A stretch of DNA of 64,000 nt from Anaerolineales bacterium (GTDB lineage: Bacteria; Chloroflexota; Anaerolineae; Anaerolineales; Villigracilaceae): the NCBI GenBank assembly GCA_030834895.1, contig JAUQXA010000010.1, forward strand, positions 186,001 to 250,000. Direction: 5' to 3'. This document shows positions 46,065-54,080 of this stretch, piece after piece. Positions within the stretch are counted from its first letter, which is position 1; each line of letters opens with the position of its first letter. The notes below the pieces were generated by a model that did not search any database, was not told where the DNA came from, and saw only the letters and a program-made list of their open reading frames with translations. The translations under genes were made by a program, and so were the position numbers.

Positions 46065-47188
46065 TAGAAAGCCCTCCGTTCCTTGTTGAATTCGCGCAGA
46101 TTGTTGACGATGACAGGGATGACGGCAATCAGCAGAACGATGGCAATGGCCGATGCGCGTCCTGTGTTACCGTAGGTAAATCGCTGCAGGTAAAATTCGT
46201 TGGCGATGACGTTCGTGCCATTGTTGCCGCCGGTCATCACGCGCACGATGTCGAATAGTTTGAGACTGAATATAACGATGGTGGTGATGACCGTGATCAG
46301 CGTGCCTTTGATGTAGGGAATGATGATTTTAAAGAACGCCTGGACCTCGGTCGCGCCGTCGATGCGGGCGGCTTCCAGCAGTTCGAGCGGGATACCCTTA
46401 ATTGCAGATGAGATGACCACCATTGCATACCCTGTCTGGAGCCAGATCATGATCACGATCAAGAACAGGTTGTTCCAGGGCGGCATGCTCAGCCAGGGTT
46501 GCGATTGCCCGCCAAGCGCCAGCACGACGGCGTTTAGCAACCCAATCTCTTCGATACCAACGCCTTCGCCTTTGTAGGTGTAAACAAACTTCCAAATCAC
46601 GCCAGCGCCTACGAAGGAGATTGCCATGGGTGTGAAAATAATCGCTTTGTAGAAGGATTCCAAACGAGTACGGTCTGCAAGAACCGCAATCAAAAGGCCG
46701 AGACCCACACTGAAGGAAGTGCCGATGATCATCCACAACAGGTTATTGCGGAAGGTCTCCAGCATGATGCGGTCAGTGAAGGCAAAGACGTAATTGTCGA
46801 AGCCGATCCATTTGGCCCCAATATCATCCTTGAAGCTCAGCACCAGCGTGCGCAGCACCGGAACAGCCAGATACCAGCCCATAATGACCACTGCTGGCCC
46901 CACGTAAACAAAGGGCTGCAAGCGACGTGTCCAAATATTGGGGAGTTGTTCAACGAACCAGTTTGATACTACGTATAGTAGCGCCACCCCGCCCACGCCC
47001 CAAATGATGGCGACTAATACAATGACAATTTGGGGGGCTTCGCTGTCACGCAGGAAAATAAAAACCCACCAAAGTACGAGGAATGTAAGAACCGGAACAA
47101 AAAATGAAATCAATATCCGCCCCAGGGTTGCAGCCAGCCCTCCAATGATGCCTGTGGATCCCGAACTCTTGCCTTGCGAATTTTGCAT
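46064..47188 (-). CDS. carbohydrate ABC transporter permease, MalF type
   Basis: 374 residues from ATG 47188, chosen because AGGAGG stands seven bases upstream. About eight membrane helices; EAA loop LEAARIDGATEVQAFFKIIIPYIK. Stop overlaps the malG-type start by one base. An attenuator hairpin separates it from the binding-protein gene. Confidence 0.93.
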   Translation of the reverse strand: MQNSQGKSSGSTGIIGGLAATLGRILISFFVPVLTFLVLWWVFIFLRDSEAPQIVIVLVAIIWGVGGVALLYVVSNWFVEQLPNIWTRRLQPFVYVGPAVVIMGWYLAVPVLRTLVLSFKDDIGAKWIGFDNYVFAFTDRIMLETFRNNLLWMIIGTSFSVGLGLLIAVLADRTRLESFYKAIIFTPMAISFVGAGVIWKFVYTYKGEGVGIEEIGLLNAVVLALGGQSQPWLSMPPWNNLFLIVIMIWLQTGYAMVVISSAIKGIPLELLEAARIDGATEVQAFFKIIIPYIKGTLITVITTIVIFSLKLFDIVRVMTGGNNGTNVIANEFYLQRFTYGNTGRASAIAIVLLIAVIPVIVNNLREFNKERRAF

Positions 47189-47225
47189 GGTCGTGCCTCC
47201 TGGAAATCGAATGGAGTCCGATTGG

Positions 47226-47257
47226 AAAGGAGCGGGAAACATATTTCCCGCTCCTTT
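47226..47257 (-). terminator. attenuator between binding-protein and permease genes
   Basis: 14-bp perfect stem AAAGGAGCGGGAAA / TTTCCCGCTCCTTT with CATA loop, 30 bases after the binding-protein stop and 38 before the malF-type start. It would lower permease relative to binding-protein expression. Confidence 0.75.
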
Positions 47258-47287
47258 TTATTTTACACGGTCTTGCTCAATTTTGCA

Positions 47288-48661
47288 CTACTTGGGCCAG
47301 GAAGCATCGATCTGACTTAGGGCAGTATCCTCATCAACAGAGCCGCTGACATAGTCGGTCATATATTTCCAGAAGGTGCCAGAGCCGACAGCGCCCGGCA
47401 TCAGGTCGGAAGCATCGAAGCGGAAGGAGTCTGCGTTCAGGATGATTTCGGCAACCTTGCGGGTAACCGGATCCTGGTACCAGTCGAGGTTGGAATCCTT
47501 GTGCGGGGAAATCGCGCCACCAGCTTCGATCCAACCTTTGACGGAGTCACCAGTGGAGAAATACTGGATGGTTGCGCGGACTTCGGGGCGATCGTTGAAC
47601 ATGGCGTAGATGTCGCCAGCGCCGAGGACGGGCTTGCCGTAAGCGGGGTCGATCGGGGGCAGATAGAAGAAGTCGTAATCGGTGCCAGCCATCTTGCCTT
47701 CAGGGAAGAAGGAGGTGATGAAGTTGCCCTGGCGATGCAACCAGCATTGCGGCGGTGCATTGAACATCGGGGCGGGGGCATCACCAAAGAAAGTGGTGGG
47801 GATGGACTTGCGTCCGCCGTACACATACGCATCGTTGAACCAGATGGCAGTGATGTAACTCAGCGCCTTCTTGACTTCAGGGGAGTTGAACTTCAATTCA
47901 CCCTTGACCCACTTGTCGTAGTTCTCGAGTGAGGTGGTGCGGAGCATGACATCTTCGATCCAGTCGGTCATTGCCCAACCGGTGGCCGCGCCGGATTCGA
48001 TGCCGATGCACCATGGGGTATCGCCGTCGGCGGCGATTTGTTCAGTCAGAGCCATCAGGTCGTCCCAGGTCTCCGGAACTTTGTAGCCTGCCTTGTCAAA
48101 CTCTGCCTTCGGATAGAAGACAATTGATTTACCGTTGGCGCGTGCCCAGATGCCTGCGGTGATGGGACCATTGGGACCTTCCATCGTGCCCATATCGAGC
48201 CAGGACTGGCTGTAGTTCTGTTTCAACCATTCGGGCTTGATGACGGTGCTGAGGTCGACCGCCTGCCCCTTTTTAACTGCTGTATTGAGTAGTCCGGGCT
48301 GTGGGAAGTCCACAATATCGGGGGCATTACCGCCATCAAGACGGATGGTAATGGCGGCTTCGAATTCCTTGGAGCCTTCGTATTGAATGTCGATGCCAGT
48401 TGCGGCTTCAAACGCTTTGACAGAGTCATCGAACTTGACAGCATCCGCATCAGTGAATGGACCAGCCATGGAAACGACTTTGCCCTTATATTTGCCAGCA
48501 AGGGCATCGGTAAGTTCTTGTCCCGCTGGAGGAGGAGTTTGCCCACCAAAAGGCAACTTTGCAGCTTCTTCGGCTGTCAGCGTCGGTTTCGGTGTACAAG
48601 CTGCGAAAATCATTGAGGCGACAATGAGCAGGGTCAAAATTGACCAAACAGTCTTTTTCAT
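47288..48661 (-). CDS. sugar ABC transporter substrate-binding lipoprotein
   Basis: 457 residues from ATG 48661 (AAGGAGAG upstream), giving a normal signal peptide MKKTVWSILTLLIVASM and lipobox IFAAC (Cys20). Mature domain is an extracellular solute-binding protein family 1: AFEAATGIDIQYEG, IRLDGGNAPDIVDFPQPG, MFNDRPEVRATIQYFSTG. It binds the sugar and delivers it to the two permeases. First gene of the LacI-controlled operon. Confidence 0.94.
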   Translation of the reverse strand: MKKTVWSILTLLIVASMIFAACTPKPTLTAEEAAKLPFGGQTPPPAGQELTDALAGKYKGKVVSMAGPFTDADAVKFDDSVKAFEAATGIDIQYEGSKEFEAAITIRLDGGNAPDIVDFPQPGLLNTAVKKGQAVDLSTVIKPEWLKQNYSQSWLDMGTMEGPNGPITAGIWARANGKSIVFYPKAEFDKAGYKVPETWDDLMALTEQIAADGDTPWCIGIESGAATGWAMTDWIEDVMLRTTSLENYDKWVKGELKFNSPEVKKALSYITAIWFNDAYVYGGRKSIPTTFFGDAPAPMFNAPPQCWLHRQGNFITSFFPEGKMAGTDYDFFYLPPIDPAYGKPVLGAGDIYAMFNDRPEVRATIQYFSTGDSVKGWIEAGGAISPHKDSNLDWYQDPVTRKVAEIILNADSFRFDASDLMPGAVGSGTFWKYMTDYVSGSVDEDTALSQIDASWPK

Positions 48662-48778
48662 TCTTCTCTCCTTGAGAATTAAATTAAAATTGGATGGATC
48701 GGTTTTTGTGGATGGGAAAGTTGTCAATTGCGGGAAACACCTCCTGTGATAAAGAAGTCTACACGGATTGACTTAAGT

Positions 48779-48839
48779 TGAAAGCGTTTTTATGAAAGCA
48801 CTTTCATAAGTAGTATAGCATAATTCCATAAAGAGTCAA
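48779..48839 (-). promoter_or_regulatory. sugar-operon promoter with paired LacI-type operators
   Basis: Minus strand: TTGACT (complement of 48834-48839), 16-bp spacer, extended -10 TGC-TATACT (complement of 48812-48817). Palindrome TATGAAAG-CA-CTTTCATA (48791-48808) covers the expected start site; a weaker half-palindrome TTGAAAGCGTTTTT is 14 bp on (48779-48792). The same palindrome pair occurs upstream of lacI. Confidence 0.85.
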
Positions 48840-48896
48840 TACGATTCTTAAAATCATTTTTTTAGTATGGTCTGGGAAAGCCCGATGTAATGCGAA

Positions 48897-49907
48897 TCAG
48901 GAAGTCAGGCGTTCGATCAGATTGAGCGGCAGATTGATATGCTGCAATGGGCGACTTGGTCCGTTGATGCGCGCAAGCAATATCTCTGCCGCAAGCCTGC
49001 CGGATTCATCCAAATGTTGACGAATGGTGGTCAGGTCGACGTGTTCCGCCACATCGATATCATCAAAGCCAATAACGGCAAGGTCTTCCGGAACCTTGAT
49101 GTTCAATTGACGCGCCACCTGTAGGACGCTCAAAGCCTGGATGTCAGATGCGACAAATATAGCCGACGGTAGTTTGAGCAATTCGAGTAATTCGCGCGCG
49201 GCCTGTCTCGAGTCCTCCTGATTGTAGGATGCGGAGCGGGTGAGAGCTGCTGACAATGAGTACCCTGCATCCTGTAATGCGCGTTTGAAGCCTGTCAGAC
49301 GTGACTTGACCGGGTGAATTGCGAACTTTTCAGGCGGCTCGATATCGCCCAAAAATGCAAACGTTTTATGTCCTTTTCTGATGAGGTATTCCGCAGCCAG
49401 CCGTCCGCCGTATGCATCGTCGATCACGATACTGTTCAGTTGAGGGTGAGAATACTCGATCAGGACAGTTTCCATGCCATTGCTGACCAGCCGCTGCGCG
49501 TCTTGGTCGTTGATTGCCAGGGACATGATGATCAGCCCGTCAATATTTCTCATGACCGGAATGGAGGAAATATATCCTTGCAGGTGATCCAACGAGTCAA
49601 CCGGGTAGATCACGAGTTCGTAGTTCGCCTTCGACAAAGCCGATGCAACTCCCCTGAACCGCTGGACAAACGATGGGGCTGTGAAGAAGGGCGTCAACAC
49701 GCCGATACGGTTCGTATTTTGCATGGCGTGCGCGCGCGCCGCCGCCCGGGGGACAAATCCAAGCCGGTCAATGGCTTCCATCACGCGCTTGTGCGTTTCC
49801 GAGTTGACTTTATCCGGCGAGTTCAAGACGCGTGAAATCGTGGAAATACTCACGCCAGACAATTTGGCTACATCATAGATGGTGGGGGACTTTTTTTCGG
49901 GTGGCAT
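48897..49907 (-). CDS. LacI-family transcriptional regulator
   Basis: 336 residues from ATG 49907; an earlier GTG would lie inside the operator and is rejected. N-terminal HTH TIYDVAKLSGVSISTISRVL (about 9-28), periplasmic-binding-like effector core with NRIGVLTPFF, VIGFDDIDVAEHVD and ILLARINGPS. It very likely represses the ABC operon (its operators flank both promoters) and its own gene. The inducer is probably one of the module sugars. Confidence 0.94.
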   Translation of the reverse strand: MPPEKKSPTIYDVAKLSGVSISTISRVLNSPDKVNSETHKRVMEAIDRLGFVPRAAARAHAMQNTNRIGVLTPFFTAPSFVQRFRGVASALSKANYELVIYPVDSLDHLQGYISSIPVMRNIDGLIIMSLAINDQDAQRLVSNGMETVLIEYSHPQLNSIVIDDAYGGRLAAEYLIRKGHKTFAFLGDIEPPEKFAIHPVKSRLTGFKRALQDAGYSLSAALTRSASYNQEDSRQAARELLELLKLPSAIFVASDIQALSVLQVARQLNIKVPEDLAVIGFDDIDVAEHVDLTTIRQHLDESGRLAAEILLARINGPSRPLQHINLPLNLIERLTS

Positions 49908-49913
49908 GGTTTT

Positions 49914-49971
49914 TATGAAAGCACTTTCTGAAAGCACTTTCAGTTTAGCACATTAAGCCATGTGGCGTCAA
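49914..49971 (-). promoter_or_regulatory. lacI promoter with two overlapping operators
   Basis: TTGACG (complement of 49966-49971), 18-bp spacer, TGC-TAAACT (complement of 49942-49947). Operators TATGAAAG-CA-CTTTCTG and CTGAAAG-CA-CTTTCAG are centred at 49922/49923 and 49935/49936, 13 bp apart, overlapping. Implies autoregulation. Confidence 0.8.
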
Positions 49972-49988
49972 TAAAAATGAGCAATTAA

Positions 49989-50025
49989 TCAAAAAGCCAC
50001 CCCATGCTAGGAAGTGGCTTTTTGA
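49989..50025. terminator. bidirectional terminator hairpin
   Basis: TCAAAAAGCCAC / GTGGCTTTTTGA 12-bp stem with A run before and T run after; it lies downstream of the DUF35 gene. Confidence 0.8.
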
Positions 50026-50060
50026 TGGCGCTTTTTAATTTTTGTGCCATCTGTAGATAC

Positions 50061-50096
50061 AAAAACCGGACAAGCTTGTGCTTTTGTCCAGTTTTT
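50061..50096 (-). terminator. terminator of the DUF35 gene
   Basis: AAAAACCGGACAA / TTGTCCAGTTTTT stem with one C-A mismatch; minus strand ends in TTTTT. Seventeen bases after the stop at 50114. Confidence 0.7.
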
Positions 50097-50113
50097 CTAT
50101 GAAAAGGGTTTTC

Positions 50114-50350
50114 TTACGCGGGGACGGGTTGCTCAAGTACGACTGAAATGGGAGTTTCCTTGGCAACGGGCTTGTAAACCGTTGCGTATGAATCGATCTT
50201 GCCGCTGAGTGCGGGTGCTTCCCTTACGTCACCGCCACAATTAGGACAAACTCCGCGAGGCGGGAAAATCTTATGGTCGCAGTGTGGACAAACCCTCCCG
50301 ACCAGTCCATATCGTTCCTTCTTGAGTCTCCAGTGTCTTGGAATTTCCAT
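50114..50350 (-). CDS. short DUF35-type zinc-ribbon/OB-fold protein
   Basis: 78 residues; full DUF35 proteins are about 130. N-terminal helix IPRHWRLKKERYGLVG, rubredoxin-like ribbon CPHC...CPNCG (21-38), then the start of the OB part KIDSYATVYKP that ends early (VVLEQPVPA). DUF35 proteins assist thiolase/HMG-CoA-synthase-like enzymes. AAGGATGTG precedes the ATG. A real short form or a recently truncated gene; the two following terminators suggest the end is genuine. Confidence 0.75.
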   Translation of the reverse strand: MEIPRHWRLKKERYGLVGRVCPHCDHKIFPPRGVCPNCGGDVREAPALSGKIDSYATVYKPVAKETPISVVLEQPVPA

Positions 50351-50530
50351 TGTTCACATCCTTTCGATAAAGGTAATTCTATCCTGCGGGACTCTCAAAC
50401 ACTATCAGAATTGAATCCTGTCATTTTTGTGGATTTTTCCATCGCATCCACTTTGCGGTATAGTATGAGCATTGATGCTTGAAAAGAAACTGAATCACTT
50501 CAATTTGCCAAACGGCAATGGAGAATAAAA

Positions 50531-52078
50531 ATGAAACTTGTTACAGTGCCCCAAATGATCGCAATTGAAAAGGAGGCCGACGCAAATGGACTGTCCTATA
50601 GCCAAATGATGAGGAACGCAGGATTCGGTCTTGCAGAAGTCGTCACCGACGTTCTCTCCGATAATGGATGGGACTCTGCCTTTGGGTTGGTTGGTCCCGG
50701 CAATAATGGCGGCGATACCCTCATTGCCCTGACCCATCTTGTTGAGGAAGGTTTTCACGCGCGCGCTTATATCGTCAAGCGGAAACAGGGTGATGAATTG
50801 ATTGTCCAATTCCAAAACGCAGGCGGGGACGTGACCTTTGCCGACGCCGATCCTGATTTCTCCGCCCTTGAAGCTGGTCTGCAATCCGCCGACATTTTGC
50901 TCGACGGACTGCTTGGTACGGGTATCAAACTTCCTCTCAAAAATGATGTTGCCATTGTGCTTGAACAAACCTTGCTCGTCTTGGAAACGATGCATGAAAT
51001 GCCTTTCGTTGTTGCCGTGGATTGCCCTTCTGGCGTGGATTGTGACTCTGGCGATGCTGCCATGGAATGTATCCCAGCCGACTTGACTGTCTCCATGGCG
51101 GCGGTCAAGCAGGGTTTGCTCAAATTACCCGCCTTTGAATTGATAGGCGAATTGACCGTCGTGGACATCGGTCTGCCTGATGATCTTGCTTCCTTCTATG
51201 AGCTGAAATCCGAAGTTGCTGACCATGACCTGATTGCCGGACTTCTGCCTGAGCGTCCCCTCGATTCTCACAAAGGGACGTTTGGCACCGCGCTTATCGC
51301 CGCCGGTTCGCAGAATTACACCGGCGCGGCTCTGCTTGCCGGGACAGCCGCCTATCGTGTTGGCGCGGGACTTGTCACACTGGCTGTCCCTGAGCCTTTG
51401 CACGCCGCCCTTGCAGGTCAACTTCCCGAAGCTACCTGGGTCCTGCTTCCACACGAATCAGGTTTCATTTCAGAAAAGGCATCGGACGTTTTGCTGAATC
51501 ACATCCAACGTCCCACCGCCCTTTTGCTGGGACCCGGTTTGGGCAACCATCCGTCAACCGCCAAGTTTGTCGAGAAAATAGTTTCAGCCGTCAAACTTCC
51601 CACCGTTGTGGATGCGGACGGACTGCGTCACCTTGCACAGATTCAAGACTGGCACAAAAAAGTCTCTCCTTCAACCGTATTGACGCCGCATATTGGTGAG
51701 ATGTCCGCACTGACGGGATTATCGCACGCGGAAATCCTGCAAAATAAAAATGAGGTTGCCCTGAAATACGCGAAGGAATGGGGGCACGTAGTTGTCCTGA
51801 AAAGCGCGTTTACTGTCATTGCCTCGCCCGATGGAGAAATGACCGTTATTCCCGTTGCTTCTCCCGCCCTTGCCCGCGCCGGCACAGGCGATGTGCTGGC
51901 GGGACTGATCGTCGGTCTGCTCGCTCAAGGACTCGACGCCTGCGATGCTGCTGTTGCAGGCGCATTCATCCATGCCGAAGCGGGTCTCATCGCCGCCGAA
52001 GACCTGGGAACCACCGCCTCCGTGCTCGCCAGTGACCTGCTCAACAGCATCCCGGATGTGATGAGCGAGTTAGAGTGA
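50531..52078 (+). CDS. nnr: bifunctional NAD(P)H-hydrate epimerase / ADP-dependent dehydratase
   Basis: 515 residues. N-terminal YjeF_N epimerase (1-210; GPGNNGGD, VDCPSGVD) and C-terminal ribokinase-like dehydratase (225-515; HKGTFGTALIAAGS, VVDADGLR, TPHIGEMSAL, AGTGDVLAGLI). It repairs damaged NAD(P)HX. SD GGAG at about 50520 fits the ATG. Complete and typical. Confidence 0.96.
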   Translation: MKLVTVPQMIAIEKEADANGLSYSQMMRNAGFGLAEVVTDVLSDNGWDSAFGLVGPGNNGGDTLIALTHLVEEGFHARAYIVKRKQGDELIVQFQNAGGDVTFADADPDFSALEAGLQSADILLDGLLGTGIKLPLKNDVAIVLEQTLLVLETMHEMPFVVAVDCPSGVDCDSGDAAMECIPADLTVSMAAVKQGLLKLPAFELIGELTVVDIGLPDDLASFYELKSEVADHDLIAGLLPERPLDSHKGTFGTALIAAGSQNYTGAALLAGTAAYRVGAGLVTLAVPEPLHAALAGQLPEATWVLLPHESGFISEKASDVLLNHIQRPTALLLGPGLGNHPSTAKFVEKIVSAVKLPTVVDADGLRHLAQIQDWHKKVSPSTVLTPHIGEMSALTGLSHAEILQNKNEVALKYAKEWGHVVVLKSAFTVIASPDGEMTVIPVASPALARAGTGDVLAGLIVGLLAQGLDACDAAVAGAFIHAEAGLIAAEDLGTTASVLASDLLNSIPDVMSELE

Positions 52079-52130
52079 TGCTATAATTTTCATATGGCAA
52101 CAACGCACAAGAAGAAAAAGTTCATTATCC

Positions 52131-52280
52131 CCTGGTTTATTCGAACTTGCCGACATGCAGTTGGAACTAGAAGGACTGTTCAAGCGCGATGTGGATATTG
52201 TTGAAAAAGACGGGCTTCGCAATCCGTATCGCAAGAAGGAAATCCTTCGTGCCGCAAGGGTGATTTATGCCGCCCCATAA
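52131..52280 (+). pseudogene. MntA-type nucleotidyltransferase fragment (C-terminal)
   Basis: In the frame ending at 52278-52280 the sequence reads LFELADMQLELEGLFKRD then VDIVEKDGLRNPYRKKEIL and RAARVIYAA, the C-terminal half of MntA antitoxin-type nucleotidyltransferases. The catalytic GS-x-D half is missing: upstream, an ATG-started frame at 52094 is unrelated and stops by 52201. Its last bases overlap the HepT start, as in intact MntA-HepT operons. A decayed partner. Confidence 0.75.
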
Positions 52281-52622
52281 ACAAACGGAGGCACATCTTT
52301 GGGATATGCGTGAAGCAGCGCGGGATGTGGTCGTTTTCGTGCGCGGCGTCAAATTCCACGAATTCGAACGGAACAAAATGCTCCGCACTGCCGTGGAAAG
52401 GCGATGCTTATTATCGGCAAAGCGGCTGCTCATGTGTCGCCTCAATATCGAAAACTGCACCCCGAGGTCGCATGGGATAATTTCATCAGGTTTCGCAATA
52501 TTATCGCCCATGAGTACGGCGATATGCTTTTAAATCGTCTCTGGCTTGCTTCCACTGTGGCTGTTCCTGAATTGTTTTCCGTGCTCATCAAACTCCTCCC
52601 TGACGAAAGTGAAGATAAATAA
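52267..52622 (+). pseudogene. hepT: HepT-type HEPN toxin, frameshifted
   Basis: MPPHKQTEAHLWDMREAARD starts at 52267 and reads in one frame to about 52400 (KMLRTAVER); the protein then continues one frame earlier with LIIGKAAAHVSPQY, WDNFIRFRNIIAHEYG and ends at 52620-52622. The HEPN R-x4-H motif (RNIIAHEY) is intact in the second fragment, so the frameshift at about 52396-52404 is the disabling lesion. DUF86/HepT RNase or AMPylation-target toxins need MntA, which here is truncated. Confidence 0.8.
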
Positions 52623-52650
52623 AAAGGCTTCCTGTTTGGGGAGCCTTTTC
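52621..52650. terminator. terminator after the HepT relic
   Basis: AAAAAGGCTTCC / GGGGAGCCTTTTC stem-loop immediately after the HepT stop, with A and T runs that can serve both strands. Confidence 0.7.
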
Positions 52651-52665
52651 ACTATGTGTTACGCA

Positions 52666-52991
52666 TTATCCTCGTAAGTTCTTCGATATTTTAGACAACA
52701 GGTCCTTTATTGTCCAGATAGTCATTTCCACAAGGGCTACAATCAGGGAAATTCCCCCGTAAGCAAGAATTGCCAGCCCGATACTTGCAACGACAGGTTC
52801 AAAAAAATCCCAATTGTCAGGCAGGCTTATTGGAAGTATGGGGTAAAGATCGAATTGCACATAAATCAGTAAACCAATGGCAACCATGACAATGTCCATT
52901 GCCATCTCAACCGCCGTTTCACTGCCTGATTCCCGCCTCTTGGTAACTAGGCTGTTGTAGCCTTCGCGAGTTGCGTCTTGTAAAGCTTTTA
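52666..52991 (-). pseudogene. small membrane protein, 3' part, interrupted by the transposon
   Basis: Remaining C-terminal part of a 116-codon gene whose first 11 codons lie at 55720-55752 across the transposon. The duplication AGCTTTTA belongs to both halves. The part here encodes LQDATREGYNSLVTK, then two membrane helices (roughly EMAMDIVMVAIGLLIYV and ASIGLAILAYGGISLIVALV) and a basic C-terminus. A reading frame starting in the transposon at 53088 adds false N-terminal residues. Family not recognised. Confidence 0.85.
52984..52991. repeat. 8-bp target-site duplication, left copy
   Basis: AGCTTTTA directly before the left inverted repeat; identical to 55720-55727. Confidence 0.95.
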
Positions 52992-53015
52992 GGTAATTAT
53001 ATACTTGACAAACAA
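52992..53015 (+). repeat. left terminal inverted repeat
   Basis: GGTAATTATATACTTGACAAACAA; contains the -35 box of the transposase promoter. Confidence 0.92.
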
Positions 53016-53033
53016 AGGAGATAGTGCTAAAAT
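53005..53033 (+). promoter_or_regulatory. transposase promoter overlapping the left inverted repeat
   Basis: TTGACA 53005-53010, 17-bp spacer, TAAAAT 53028-53033 with TGC extension. Transposase ATG lies 28 bases on with AAGGAAAA Shine-Dalgarno. The -35 box is inside the terminal repeat, so binding of transposase there could repress its own gene. Confidence 0.75.
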
Positions 53034-53061
53034 ATATACATAACAAACAAGGAAAACAGAC

Positions 53062-54045
53062 ATGAAAAACGAACTGAACTTCTCGCAAATCTCAAAGCAA
53101 TATTCCAGTGAAGAGGAAGCCTATAAATTCCTTGAGGCTACCCGCTGGGAAAACGGCGTGCTTTGCCCGCACTGCCAAAACACCGGAGCGGACTTCATTG
53201 AGCCTGAGAACGGTGAGCGCAAGACCCGCACCGGCAAAGTGACATATCGCCGTGTATGGCGTTGCCAGAATTGCAAGAAGCAATTTTCAGTTCTAGTCGG
53301 TACAATTTTTGAGGATAGTCGAATCCCTCTCTCCAAATGGTTATTGGCAATCCATGAACTAAACGCCGACAAGAACGGCATTAGTTCGTGTGAGCTTGGT
53401 CGCAAGTTAGGCATTACACAAAAATCAGCTTGGTTCATGGCGCAAAGAATACGCTTTGCAATGGCTCATACTTCTCTCGAAGAAAAATTAACGGGAACAG
53501 TTGAAGTAGACGAAACCTATATAGGCGGATTGGAAGAGAATAAGCACGCCAGCAAAAAGACGGCAGGAACGCAAGGTAGAAGCACAAAGACCAAAACTCC
53601 CGTTTTGTCATCTGTCCAGCGCGGCGGCAAAGTTTATTCAACAACCATGAAAACAGTATCAAGCAAAAATATCCGTGAAATCTTGAATGAACAGGTGAGT
53701 CACGAGGCCGTTTTGAATACAGACACATTCCCCGCCTATAATTCAGTTGGCAAAGAATTTGCAGGGCATGAGACGGTGGATCACGGCGCTGGTGAATATG
53801 TACGCGGCAAAGCCCACACGAATACAGCCGAAGGTTATTTCTCGCAGTTGAAACGGTCGCTTAGCGGAACATTTCACCATGTATCTGAAAAGCATCTTGA
53901 CCGCTACTTGGCTGAATTTGATTATCGCTATAACACACGCAAAGAGAAAGACGGTGATAGAACCAAAAACGCCATCAAGCGGGTAGCGGGCAAGAGACTA
54001 ACTTACCGTAAGACCAAAGAAAACAATGGAGAGAGTCTCATTTAG
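53062..54045 (+). CDS. IS1595-family transposase
   Basis: 327 residues. N-terminal zinc ribbon CPHC...CQNC (35-71), QFSVLVGTIFEDSRIPLSKW, an HTH with LGITQKSAWFMAQRIR, then the ISXO2-like DDN-type catalytic core: D150 in TVEVDETYIGG, D221 in NTDTFPAYN, N254/E257 in HTNTAEGYFSQLKRS. All catalytic residues are present and the frame is unbroken. AAGGAAAA precedes ATG 53062. Confidence 0.94.
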   Translation: MKNELNFSQISKQYSSEEEAYKFLEATRWENGVLCPHCQNTGADFIEPENGERKTRTGKVTYRRVWRCQNCKKQFSVLVGTIFEDSRIPLSKWLLAIHELNADKNGISSCELGRKLGITQKSAWFMAQRIRFAMAHTSLEEKLTGTVEVDETYIGGLEENKHASKKTAGTQGRSTKTKTPVLSSVQRGGKVYSTTMKTVSSKNIREILNEQVSHEAVLNTDTFPAYNSVGKEFAGHETVDHGAGEYVRGKAHTNTAEGYFSQLKRSLSGTFHHVSEKHLDRYLAEFDYRYNTRKEKDGDRTKNAIKRVAGKRLTYRKTKENNGESLI

Positions 54046-54052
54046 GATTAGA

Positions 54053-54077
54053 TTATCCTCTCATTATGAGAGGATAA
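54053..54077 (+). promoter_or_regulatory. 11-bp hairpin enclosing a Shine-Dalgarno
   Basis: TTATCCTCTCA / TGAGAGGATAA with TTA loop directly after the transposase stop. The right arm contains GAGAGG, the Shine-Dalgarno of the next gene (ATG 54081), so the hairpin may hold its translation low, or act as a weak terminator. Confidence 0.65.
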
Positions 54078-54080
54078 AAG

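Noticed and set aside
48662..48727. TTG start of the sugar-binding protein at 48727
   Set aside because: Adds 22 residues before a normal signal peptide; kept as a finding for the strong Shine-Dalgarno only.
53016..53088. N-terminal end of the minus-strand membrane protein ORF starting at 53088
   Set aside because: The first 32 residues come from the transposon end; the true start is across the element at 55752.
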